DNA from: Acanthochlamys bracteata
Taxonomy: Eukaryota; Streptophyta; Magnoliopsida; Pandanales; Velloziaceae
Direction: 5' to 3'
DNA length: 64,000 bases
NCBI GenBank assembly: GCA_019914995.1
Contig: CM034127.1
Location: 4,774,001 to 4,838,000, forward strand
The translations under genes were made by a program, and so were the position numbers. Below are positions 1 through 10,422 of the stretch, in pieces (the first letter of the stretch is position 1; the number at the start of each line of letters is the position of its first letter). The notes under the pieces were generated by a model, which did not search any database, was not told where the DNA came from, and worked only from the letters and a program-made list of their open reading frames with translations.

Positions 1-262
1 TTTTGGACTAGGACTAGAACAAGAGTTGTTGATTTTCCTATCTAAATCAGTGTAAGTTGCATCAGATGAAAGTCAGTTACATACATCAAACTCTTACCAA
101 GACATGACCATTTGTTTTAGCAAAATTTGATTACTCTGTCAACATAAGGCAACAACCCTTCTTGCATTTCCGAGGAAAAATGCAACAACTAGAAAGGGCA
201 TCTAGCCATTGTTAAAATCTCTCACACTTTGCTTACTATTGGTCCTAGCAACTACAAAGCGT
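1..262. other. 3' flank of the PPR gene
   Basis: No coding potential was recognised. The stretch lies directly downstream of the minus-strand PPR stop codon and probably holds its 3' UTR and terminator region. Confidence 0.4.
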
Positions 263-1445
263 TCACTTACAAAGCAAGAGCCCTTCAAACTTTGTCCAAT
301 CTTCCGCAGCATCAGTTGAGAGCAACCCTTTCATCTTCTCTATGATGCGCTTTGCTTCATCAACTTTAGAATCCTTCATCAAGCCCTCTACAAGCTTCTT
401 AGCAACATCAATAGGTGGGATGTGTTTCCTCGTCAAGCATTGCCGACAAACCTCCGCTGTAAATCCAAACTCTCCCTTCTCCACCAAACCGCAGATCAAG
501 TTTTTGAAATTATCAACATTCAGAAAAAACACCACCCTTGCCTGCATTACCATTTGCGCTCTTCATCTTCTTGAATACCTGCATTGCAGACCCTATATCT
601 CCTTCCTTGCAGAACCCCTCAATTACCTTATTAAAGCTAGTTGCATTTGGTCGAACACCTTTGGAAGCCATCACATCCAACAGCTCCTCAGCCTCGAAGA
701 TTTTTCCCTGCTCACACGCTACAACAATCCTACAATTATAGGTAAACACATCAAATTCCAGCTTTTGGTTGGATACCTCCTTCAGTATTTCCTCAAACCC
801 ATCAAAATCCTTCTTTTTCAAGAACCCATCTAAAATCGCGTTGTACGAGATTATATTTGGCCGAATTCCTCTATCGAGCATTTCGTCAAGCACCTCTAGG
901 GCAACATCAATTTTGACACTTTCAACAAGCGCCCTGATATAAATGTTATACGCAACAAGACCTGGGGTGATAGAAAGCTCTTTGGGCAAGGTTTTGAATG
1001 CTTCAATAACATGATCATGATCAGCGGAGCGTAGCAGAGAGGTGAGAAAAGCGCAGAACGGTTTATAACGCCGGTAATTAGGAACATTATCGAAGAAGAC
1101 CTTCCGTGCTTCATCGGGCATTGAAGCGGAAGAGTATAAAGAGATTATTCGAGCCAAGAAACCACCTGTGCCGGTAGAACTCGTCGATCTCGCAGCAGCA
1201 GTGGAGAGAATGTTGTCGACGAGATCGTGGCGTTGGAAATCTGCGAGCTTGCGGACTGTGAAGTTGAAGATAGGGCGGTGAGAATGGAAACGGGGAATGC
1301 GTCTGGCGGCGTTAGAGAAGAGAGTGAAGATCTTGTTAGGGTTTGATTCGGTACGTATGCTTGAGAAGATACGGGAGATTGTTGTCGGCTCGCCGGAGAA
1401 CGCAGCGTCGGCGGTGGTGGAGAGTGCTCTGCTGATGGCGGCCAT
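263..1445 (-). CDS. P-class PPR protein, mitochondrial type, with a 3' frameshift
   Basis: Pentatricopeptide-repeat proteins bind organelle RNA through helical 35-residue repeats. This one resembles the small mitochondrial P-class group that includes the Arabidopsis PPR336-like proteins. The start at 1445 is the first ATG (MAAISRAL), and a Ser/Ala/Arg-rich N terminus suggests a mitochondrial presequence. Consecutive PPR motifs are visible from about residue 150 (VAYNIYIRAL, ISYNAILDGF, FTYNCRIVVA, TSFNKVIEGF). The first frame stops at 513 after 310 residues. The missing C terminus, including another PPR-like block and an ending typical of this group, continues in a second frame down to 263. 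The frame change maps to a run of six T (coding strand) near 523-532, where five T would keep one frame of about 393 residues. It is either a recent pseudogene, a shortened allele or a sequencing error. The gene has no intron and is divergent from the KH gene. Confidence 0.85.
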
Positions 1446-1573
1446 GGAAGCTGATAGCGGCCCGTTTGATAGCTTTAAAAATAAAATATTTACTTGATGA
1501 TTTAATTTTGAGAACAACTTGACGATGATATTTGGAGAAAACCGAGAAAGAGTACTTACAGACTGAAGTAGAA

Positions 1574-1820
1574 TTAAGTTGGGTGTTTGGTATTATTTAT
1601 GAAATAAAATTTTTTTAAAATAAAAAATTTTTATTTTTTTATAAAATAAGTTTTATTTTTTTATTTTTAAAATAAAATAAAAATATACGCTAAAATTTTT
1701 TTATATTATTTAAATTTTTAAATAATTTTTTTAAATAATTATAAAATATGTATTAAAAAATATAAAATAAAAAAAATTAAAAAGTAACTTTTAATAATCA
1801 CTATCAACACGCATCCTTAA
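1574..1820. mobile_element. MITE-like AT-rich element
   Basis: The ends form imperfect terminal inverted repeats. The left end reads TTAAGTTGGGTGTTTGGTAT and the complement of the right end reads TTAAGGATGCGTGTTGATAG. The interior is almost pure A/T, rich in TTTAAATAATTT-like words, and resembles the interiors at 9851-10054 and 14690-14925. A short non-autonomous DNA transposon is inferred. Confidence 0.5.
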
Positions 1821-2122
1821 AAGTAACTAATATATTTAATGATATATATATATTAATTTTATTGATTTTTTATACAACCTATGTTTCATTTTAAATAATT
1901 GTTTAATATTTAATTCAAATTATATTATAATAAATATTATATGTTTATTTTAATAATGCAAACAAATATAGACGAAATTTGGTAAAATATTAAGGACAAA
2001 TGTTAATTATTTTGTTATTGCGTAATTTTAGATAGTAGTTTTATCAATAAGTGATATCAACATTAATCCAGTACAAGGCCCAATACTACTAATCAAACCC
2101 AGCAAGCCCGCTTCCGTAGATT

Positions 2123-2139
2123 CACGTGTGTATCACGTG
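2123..2139. promoter_or_regulatory. Paired G-boxes (CACGTG x2)
   Basis: Two perfect CACGTG hexamers lie at 2123-2128 and 2134-2139, 11 bp apart, which is about one helical turn. They sit about 100 bp upstream of the probable 5' UTR of the KH-domain gene. G-boxes bind bZIP and bHLH factors in plants; the spacing would put two dimers on the same DNA face. Function is inferred. Confidence 0.45.
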
Positions 2140-3090
2140 CCATAGGGAACTAGTGAAGCAACTGCGGCTGCTAATAAACTTGGAAGCTACTAGCACCCAT
2201 CGCCGGCGAGACAGTTCCCGCTTTTCCCTTGAAGTTGTTCTTAAAATTAAGGTTTTGTTTGTTTCTTCTTCTAAATTTCTCTATGTTATTTTTTCTTAAA
2301 TTATAATTTCTTCGATTTTTTATATTTTAAAAGTTACAGGTCTTAACCATTCTTAGGGTTGTAGTTCGGTCGATAGTTTCAAATATTCGGTATCGTTTTG
2401 CTTAGTTTCTGCTCAATTTTTTAAAAAATTTGAAATTGTAGCTCTTAGGTGTTCTGCTGCAATGTTTCCCCCTTTTTTTTTTGGTTGTTTTTATGTTTCG
2501 TTTGTTGGAAGAAGCAAGTATTAACTGGCTATAAGAATTCAATTGTTACATTAGGTAAATTCTCTTTTGTTTTGGTATTAGTCGGCGATTCCGTAACGTT
2601 TGAGTACAATTTAATTATTTTCTCTGGCATTGTTGAGTTTTAATCAAGCTCTGCAAGTGTGGGATTGAAGTTGGAAAGTGTTTGCTTGAAGCTTTAGTGC
2701 TTCTATAATAACAAAAGCAAACACTAATGATTGTGGATACACACTCACGGAGGTGTGTTACTGACTTTGGAAGACGTACCGGAGTGCTTGGAATCATACT
2801 GTTGCATGACCCTTTTTTTTAAAGATGTGATAACTAAGCAATCCGGTGATTACCTTCTGTAAATCGATGAACTTTAAATAAACTTGTTGTAGTAATTATT
2901 TTGTTTGGAAATATGTACTTCTCATTATAATGTTTGCATTCTGTACTTTTTCTGCTTAATGTTTCATAAAAATGGAGACTAAAATGGTGTGGATGTTCTC
3001 ATAGGTTTGACTTCCATCCGATTAAGATGTTTGTATTTTACTGCAGCGTGTTGGATGATATGCTTTACATTTGGGAAATTGACATAGAGT

Positions 3091-6000
3091 ATGGCCACAG
3101 AAAATGATAAGGAAGTTGAAGATGAGCGTATACAATCTGCAACTGCTATATCTATTTCACCCACTACTCCAGCCAATAATAATAAGGTCTTCATGTTTGG
3201 TAAAAAATCTGGGTTTGTCATACCAAAAAATAAATTGTCTGGTTCTCTGGTTCCAATCTTTAGAGGTGGTGGAAAAGCTGAAGCTAAGGATGTTAGCAAG
3301 GAAGAAACTGCCAAACAAGTTCAGAGGAAAACTAAATGGGGTGCTGATCTTACTCAAGATGCTTCTGTTAGAAAAGGGAGAGCATTGGCGTATCAGGTAT
3401 GATCTGCTTTGTGAAATACTTTTGTTTTCAGCCCAGCTGTAGGCTATCTAAGTGCTTTTGATGTCTATCCAATGGTCCCCTTCTTATTTAACACCCTTAT
3501 GATTGGACATTTGTTTCTGAAGAAGCTTTCTAAGCAGAAATTTTTGTACTTGTACTTGTGCCAGAAATTTTTGTTGTCTGTGTTTTGATTTAGTGAGTGC
3601 TACTTATTCCAGTCCATGAAAATGGAGCCTGCATCCAAATTTATATCCACCTTTTTCCCTTTAAGTACTAGGTCGTAAAATCTTCTTTTCTCAAATGGGT
3701 AGTTTCCGACTACAGGTGTTAAGTGATATTACTTCCTATGTGGCACAAATTTTGAGCAGATTCGAGTGGAGCAAATTATTAAGCAGCTGAAATTTCAAGA
3801 TCTGGAGGTTGGAGATGATCAAGGCTCACACTCGCAAAATCAGAATATGAATTCCAATTCTTCTGCAGATCATAAACATAATGAGGTATTCTAGTCTGTA
3901 GTCTCTTCTCTTTTCTGTTTAATCAGTTAAATAATATGCTAATGATCTCTTATCATGCAGAAAGCTCTTACCAAAGTAATTTTTGCGTAGAGTTTACTGA
4001 TAAGCGTGTAAATATTACATTCTTATTATGTTAACGTAACGTTCCAGGTCAAAACAGTGGAGCTGTTGGAATTGGAAAAGCGGGAAATCGTTGGTAAATG
4101 ACTTTGCAGTTTTCCATTTGATTTACCTGTCTCTCTGGCATTTCACTGATTATGGCATTTTCAGGTGAGATTTTGCGTCTGAATCCCAGTTATAAGCCTC
4201 CAGCTGATTACAAGCCACTTCTGAAAGAGGCTAAAGTTCCTGTTCCTGTAAGCCTAGCTGGAAGCACATCGTGCTTCTTGCCTGTGTTACTTTCAGTCAA
4301 CTGTTTGCAGCTGATTAGCATGAATGTCAAGGGGCTCCATATTTACAGCATTATTGCTGTGTGTGTCAACATAAGAGGCAATTTAAAACTTTAGTTAGAG
4401 CAGACACGCTTATTCAGCATTGATTTAGAGGCAGAAGCATTGATGTAGAGCTACTTACATTGAAGTCATGCTCATGTCTGCATAGCAGCAAGGGAAACCA
4501 AATCTTGCCCATATTCAAGTCGCTTAAAATAAACACGTTGAATGATCTGTAATTGACAAATTGTTGTTTCCTTTAGAGCGTAATAGAGAGGAATATGTTA
4601 GATTTTTTTAGAACATGTTTTACTTTCTTATTTTTTATGTCAAGAGTAAAGACTTTGGCAAACAATTATTTCAATACTCTGATGACCGCATCTAAACATA
4701 TGTACGACAAAATAGTTCATTGTAATATAATATAATTACGTCCAGAAGCATTTTGAGATAGAGGTTGAGCAACAATTTTTAGAGGTTCCAACTAGTCTTG
4801 GCTTGGATTTTTCTTTGGAGAGGTATTTTGATGATTTTTCTTTTTGTTGAATAAATTCTTTGTGAGCAGTTATGAATCCTCATTTGGGATCTTTCACGAA
4901 TAGGGCCATGCAAGCTACAAAATATGTCAGCAGTTCTGGTTGGTATTAGTGGCTCCTATCTAGAGCAAAGTAAAGATATAGGTATATAGTCGCAGAGTAT
5001 CTTGTCACCATAGTTTCCAAGTATGTCATTCTATAGATTTACTAGCATTTGGGACATTTTAGGTTTTAATCACACAAGCTGAAAGCTTAACTTTTAAATT
5101 TCCTCTGTTCAAGTGTTTGCTTAAGCCATTTACACTTGCCTTGTTTCAACTTGTTGCAGGTCAAAGCTTACCCAGGGTACAACTTTCTCGAACTTCTGTT
5201 GGGACCTGAAAGCAAAACCAAGAAGCGACTTGAAGAAGTACCGTCTTTCTTCTATCTCTGAAATTAGTTACTTGGCAATTTGTATAAGTTGGAATTTTAT
5301 TCATCAATGCTTTGTTTTTCTTCGGTGCCAATAGGAGACAGGAGCCAAAATTCGAGTTTTTGGAACTAAACCAGATACTAGCGAGAAGGTATTGCACGAC
5401 TCTAAATATTTTTTAACTGTTTTTTTGTTTTTTTTAATACCTTCATTTATAGATTACCCAGTGCTCCTGATATTCAACATCTTTAGAAGATCCTTCTATT
5501 TCGAGTTTCGGTTGGAGTTGCAGTACTATCTACTCTGGGAGCATAATTTGTCCTCCTTTGTATTGTTAGTTTCAATGTCTACCATCTAGTGGATGAAATC
5601 TCATCATTTGCCTGTTTATGGTTCACTTTTCTGTTTGATTGATGCAATATGGGGCTTTAGTGATGTTTCTAATAATTGGTTCGTTTGTTTAGCTCATCTG
5701 ATAAGTTCACATCTTTTGTGTTCCTAAAGATTCCGATGTTCATAGTTTCTGCACTGCATCAGCACTTGCCCATGGAATGTCTTGTCCTCTGAGAATGTTA
5801 ATGTGGTTTTGGGATGATAAAGTAGAATGTAGTAGTAGATTATCCAAGCATGTGTAATAGTTGAAGTGCATCTGCTGAAAGCCTTAGATGCATTATTTAG
5901 ACCTTGTGCCTCTGATGTTTACAATTATTAAAAGTGCAAGCTTTTGAACCATTGACAACAAAATGCTATGAACTTAGCAGTTTGTGATATGTGTCTTGAT

Positions 6001-8248
6001 AACTCATATTCTTTTTTAATAATTAGTTTCTTTACTTTATCTACTTAATGGAAGTTTAATGAACTTGTGTAATTGTATCTTGATTCTTTTATAATTTGAA
6101 GTTGTTAGTGGATTTGAGCTTAGATGATTATGAGCTGCTTTTGAGTTTAGCATTGCTACCTCCAATTTTTGCACCAGAGCAGAGGCAACTAAGAGAGTTT
6201 TGAGATGCAATGCTATGACAGTATGTGCTACTAGTTTAAGTGTTATATTCCTGCCACACGTATAGTTCGCCTCAAATTTTGGATCTGCTTTTCCAAATAT
6301 CTTTGGATATGATTTAGTGAACTGAATTACCACAATTTTAAATATTGCATTTGTAACTGCCCTTAATTCTCTTTTATTTTGTTGATGCAGTATGAAATCA
6401 CTTCATCAGATGTTACAGAAGCTCAAGATGTTTATGATGAGTTGCATGTTACTGTATCGGCGGATACATATGAAAAAGTTGATGCTGCTGTCGCTCTGAT
6501 TGAACTGCTGCTTACTCCGGTTGCTGTAAGTTTCTTGTATTTAGTTTCTGTTTTCTCTTTTCGAGCCCAATGGTGTTATTACCTTTATCTTTCCCTTACA
6601 GGGCAATGCTACAGTTCCATCTGCAAATTCTGTGCCACCACTCGCAGGTTCCAACATGAATGTTGGTGATCGAACCCAACCAGTGCAAGTGCTTGCCCAA
6701 ACTGGTGGCCTCCATTTTCAGCAATACCGTGGTTCCTTATACCCAGTGGCTCCCCCTGCTAATGTTCCTTTCACTTCTGTGCCTAATAATACCTTGCAGT
6801 TTTCATCACCCACTGGCAGTGGATTAAACCACCCTCCAATGCATGGACATCCTACATTTGGCTCCTTCCCAGGTCCTTCAACTGCTGCTATGCCTTCAGC
6901 ACCAATTCCTGGTATGCAGCAACCTCCAAGCCAAACAGGAATTTCTCAAAGCCCATCCGTAGCTGTCCAGCTAACTCCACAGAATTATCCAGCATTGGCT
7001 GCTAGGCAACTTGCTCCTATTGGAACACTACCAGCTGTGAACCCCTCACCTTTTCCCATGACCCCCCAACCAACAAGCACCCCTATCGTAGGGCCAGTTT
7101 CCAGTAGACCAATGACAGCACAAGGTGCAACCAGAAACAATCCTGGTTGGCCCCAATCTGCTCAAGTGGTTCCACCAACACAGCAAATGGGTATGACTCA
7201 GATGGCTCCTCCCTTACTATCCCCTAGGCCTCCAACAGCCCTTGCAATTGTTCCTGCAACTCCAGGGAACGCTCCTAATATTCCTGGTAGGCCTCCAGCA
7301 GCAAATTTTGCTCCTCAGGCTAACTTTGCCATCTTTCAGACATCATCTTTTAATGGAGCGGTATCAAGACCTGTACCAAATACAGGTAGGCAACCACTAG
7401 GTCCTATAAATTTCCCAACTTCAGTTCCCGTTCGTCCTATTCCCCAACCAACAGCATTTCCTAGTACACCTAATCCTTCTCTTGGTCCATTTCCTCTGCG
7501 ATCTGTAAACTCGGCAGTGGCTTCAACTTTTGTCTCACCTGCCCCAGGACCATTGGCCACCCCATCTCAGGTAACAATGTCATCAATGCAGCCAACAACT
7601 CTTATACCTACTTCCTCTTCCAGCGTGCCAAACTTCTTGTCTGTGAAACCATCAACTGCTAACCCGATTGCTCCCCCAAGACTCCATGCAAGCTCTAGTA
7701 ACTTTACCTTCCAGCCACTTGGAGGTCAAGTATCTCCTTCTACACCTGTCAGTCAGAATGTAGCTCAGGGTATATCTCCAGCACCAACTAGTGCACCGCA
7801 AATGCCATTCAGGCCAGGTTTACCACAATTGGCACACGTTATAGGTAGTCAAGGTTTTGCTAGACCACCTGTCATGAATCTAAATGCCCCCGCGCCGATG
7901 CCCTTCTCTGGTAATTCTGGCATCGTTGGTCCAGCAGCATCAAGGCCTGTGTCATTTCCAAATCCTCACCATGCTGTGAATATGGTTCCACCGTCGAGCT
8001 TCTCTCGGGTATGCCTGGGCCCAGAGTTAGCTGCTAATATGGCTTTGAGGCCAGATAATATGATGCCTCAGCAGATTGGGATGGCTGCGAGGCCTTTCAC
8101 CCCTGCAGTGAACCAGCTATATGGGCCTTACTCTCCAAGTTCGATATCATCAAACCCTGTACAGAAGGGAGTTGGTCATTCAAAAGCAAGGTCTTCAGAG
8201 ACTGATTCTGAGTATGATGACCTTATGACCTCCATGGGCGTGAGATGA
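3091..8248 (+). CDS. SF1/branchpoint-bridging-protein-like KH splicing factor with proline-rich tail
   Basis: Probable nuclear pre-mRNA-binding protein of the SF1/BBP type, which in other eukaryotes recognises the intron branch point. Exons: 3091-3396, 3760-3885, 4048-4093, 4165-4247, 5160-5237, 5335-5388, 6391-6525, 6602-8248; all junctions are GT-AG and keep frame, giving 824 residues. Residues about 75-170 match the SF1 helical region before the KH domain (KTKWGADLTQ, RKGRALAYQ, KREIVGEILRLNP). A KH/QUA2-like domain follows at about 175-275 (PGYNFLELLLGP, ETGAKIRVFG, ELHVTVSAD). Residues 277-824 are Pro/Ser/Thr/Ala-rich without a fold. The GXXG loop reads GPES. I see no CCHC zinc knuckles and no RRM, unlike the canonical plant SF1. 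A 5' UTR intron (donor near 2258, acceptor near 3045) is likely. Confidence 0.88.
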
Positions 8249-8639
8249 TTTAACAAGAAGTGTATGAGATCTGAGAATCTTGTGGATGTGCCTGAATGTA
8301 ATAAGTAGATATATCAGTCGTATGGAAGAGGCAGTCACGTTTCAAACATTTTGAGGTGCCTTGCAGAATCAAGATATGTAGATCCAGGTATATGGATGAG
8401 TATTTATAACCCCTGCTCACGTGGTCTTGCTGTTACTTCTGATGGAGGCCAAGAGCGTCCTACTAATTAACTGCTGAGTTGCAAATGTGTTCTCTTTTTC
8501 TCCCGTTTCCTGCTTTTGTAGAGCCTTGTTTTATGTTTTCAAGTAAGGTGCCTATTTTAGAGCTAAAACTACTTGAAAATAAAGCAAGGTGTGACAATAA
8601 ATCTATCAACTACTTGAGATTTCATTACAAAGGGTAAGG
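8249..8639. other. 3' flank of the KH gene
   Basis: No ORF of interest. It probably holds the KH-gene 3' UTR, and lies tail-to-tail with the strictosidine-synthase-like pseudogene that ends at 8640. Confidence 0.4.
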
Positions 8640-9235
8640 TTAAGGAAGAGTTCCAATATGGTTATGTGCTACTGTTCCAATCCAGAGCTTTCCACTGACC
8701 TCCCTAACCTCACTGACAAGCTTGATCACTTCTTCCTTTCTATCTTCAAGAACTTCAATAATTTGACCATGTTCATTGAAAAGAGATATCACTGGGTACA
8801 TCTTCATCCCTGCAGTCTTTGCTAATTGCTCAGCTTCAGCGGAAGCTTGAAGTAATAGTGATCTTAGCCATGGCCTGTGAGAAAGAATCTCTGGTATCTG
8901 AGTCCGGCACTGTCATAGCTAGCCAGAACTGGCCTTTTAATCTCACATTATCTAGAAAACCTGGCAAATTCGACAATAGTTCTACATTGCTTTCTTTAGG
9001 CCCTTCTAGCCAGATTCTCACTAATCTGAAAGCAATATATGCATCCATGAGTTCACTGTATAAATATAATGTTACTTGCTTGGATTGAACATAGAAGGTA
9101 CTTGCCTGCAGTTGCTGGTCTCAGTGTAAAGAAGAAATGTCAGACCTGTTAGGACGACGCAAGTTGCGTTAGTTGATGGATCATATCTCAGTAGTCTCCC
9201 TGTAGCTTCTGCCTCTAGTATTATGATGAAATGGT
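8640..9235 (-). pseudogene. Strictosidine synthase-like (SSL) 3'-end relic
   Basis: Translating the minus strand piecewise recovers the C-terminal third of a plant strictosidine-synthase-like protein (LAP3/SSL13-like). Blocks in order are ATGRLLRYDPSTN (upstream of 9100), TETSNCR followed by LVRIWLEGPKES, LPGFLDNVRLKGQFWLA, PWLRSLLLQA, and finally GMKMYPVISLFNEHG with KLWIGTVAHNHIGTLP and a stop at 8640. The family is a six-bladed propeller, often secretory, some members needed for pollen exine. Damage seen: no 5' exons, a deletion between LTGLTF and LLYTETSN where about ten conserved residues should be, and a one-base frameshift after QFWLAM near 8910-8920. A former intron between the NCR and LVR blocks has GCAAGT at its donor and TTTCAG at its acceptor. 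The family call is firm; the exact subgroup is not. Confidence 0.8.
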
Positions 9236-10422
9236 CCCTTTATCATAAGAAATTAAGACAAATTCACATAGAAGAAAACTAGCATCAATTGTCTATGTCA
9301 ATTGATCTTATACCTTCTAGTGTATCCGGGCTATGTGGAGGTGGAGTTCATCATTTGTGTTTCAATAAGTTTTAAAAATGTGTTAAAAATTGAAAGAATT
9401 AGTTGTATTGTGAAGTATGTAAAAAAAAATTAAAATTAAAATTTTTTATATAAAAATAGAGTTTCGATTTTTTTATATAATTAAAATATATAAATTATTT
9501 GAAATTTAAAATTTGACGGAAGAAAATGTAATTACGGATGTTTGAAACATAACCTTAAAAAAAAAAAATCTTTGGTGTTTCAGGGTTAAATGCTTCTTAT
9601 TTTCATTGAAGTTCTTCCGATCAAGTTACGAATGCGAACAAGGAATGAAGGAATGCATTCCTTTTCCTTTACGAATAAACTGTGTACCTACCCATAAGTA
9701 CATATCAACATACATTCTTATAATTTCTACCGTCGAAACAAAACGTGATTGGTCTACAACACAGTATCGATATGCAGTTTAGAGCATGCACAAATGTACG
9801 AAATGTACACATAAAGGTACGTATCCACGTTATGTCCTCGTACTTCTAACATTGTGTTTGAAAATGCGATTTCCAAAACGATATTTTTTAATTTTTAATT
9901 TTATATTTTTTAATATATTTAATAAATATTTAAAAAATTATTTAAAAATTTAAAAAATTAAGAAAAACTTTGTAATAAAAAATTTTTATTATATATTTTT
10001 ATTTTTAAAAATAAAAAAAATTTTATTGTATAAACACTTTCGAACGCACGCTTAGTTTAGTACAGAATTGCATTATCCAAATAACGGGCAGGGACATTAG
10101 CTTGACCGTATTTGATAGCAAACTCGTACACATCCTTTTCTCCTGCCGACAAATTTTTTCTAGAACCCCAACACCATTATATGGCAACATTTCAAATGGA
10201 AACAGAAAAGTGATACGAAGAAAAATCTTGGGACAAGAAAGGGCAATGCCTAGTGGATTCAGAATATAAGCACGAAGACAACTACATCATATGTAGAAGA
10301 CATATATATCTATAGATAGTTACCTAAGACGTACTTGATAATTGGTAGTAGATAGTTGTAACCTTTACAAAATACTACACTAGCAAGCGAGATGAAGGAC
10401 GCAAGTTAACAATAACTAAATC
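9236..10422. other. AT-rich intergenic region
   Basis: Mostly A/T-rich spacer between the SSL relic and the 3' end of the NAB gene. It holds a MITE-like element (9851-10054) and a poly-A/T stretch near 9420-9500. The last 150 bp or so before 10423 are probably the NAB-gene 3' UTR. No coding signal recognised. Confidence 0.5.
9851..10054. mobile_element. MITE-like AT-rich element
   Basis: Left end ATTGTGTTTGAAAATGCGAT. The complement of the right end is TAAGCGTGCGTTCGAAAGTG, giving imperfect terminal inverted repeats of roughly 20 bp. The A/T interior (ATTTAAAAAATTATTTAAAAA words) is shared with 14690-14925 and, inverted, with 1574-1820. Non-autonomous; no ORF. Confidence 0.5.

Larger units (their letters stand above)
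1446..2200. other. AT-rich intergenic region between divergent genes
   Basis: This is the upstream region shared by the minus-strand PPR gene and the plus-strand KH gene. It contains a MITE-like AT-rich element (1574-1820) and a pair of G-boxes (2123-2139), and is otherwise low-complexity A/T. No ORF with family resemblance was seen. Confidence 0.5.

Noticed and set aside
342-833. 163-codon plus-strand open frame
   Set aside because: Antisense shadow of the minus-strand PPR gene; the PPR frame shows clear repeat motifs and this one does not.
7336-7560. Gly-rich minus-strand open frame
   Set aside because: Antisense of the proline-rich tail of the KH protein; composition follows from the opposite strand.
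8910-8950. A 37-bp intron to explain the frame break in the SSL relic
   Set aside because: GTGAG and GACAG sites exist but the intron would be far below plant minimum size, and the skipped residues are conserved family sequence; a frameshift is simpler.
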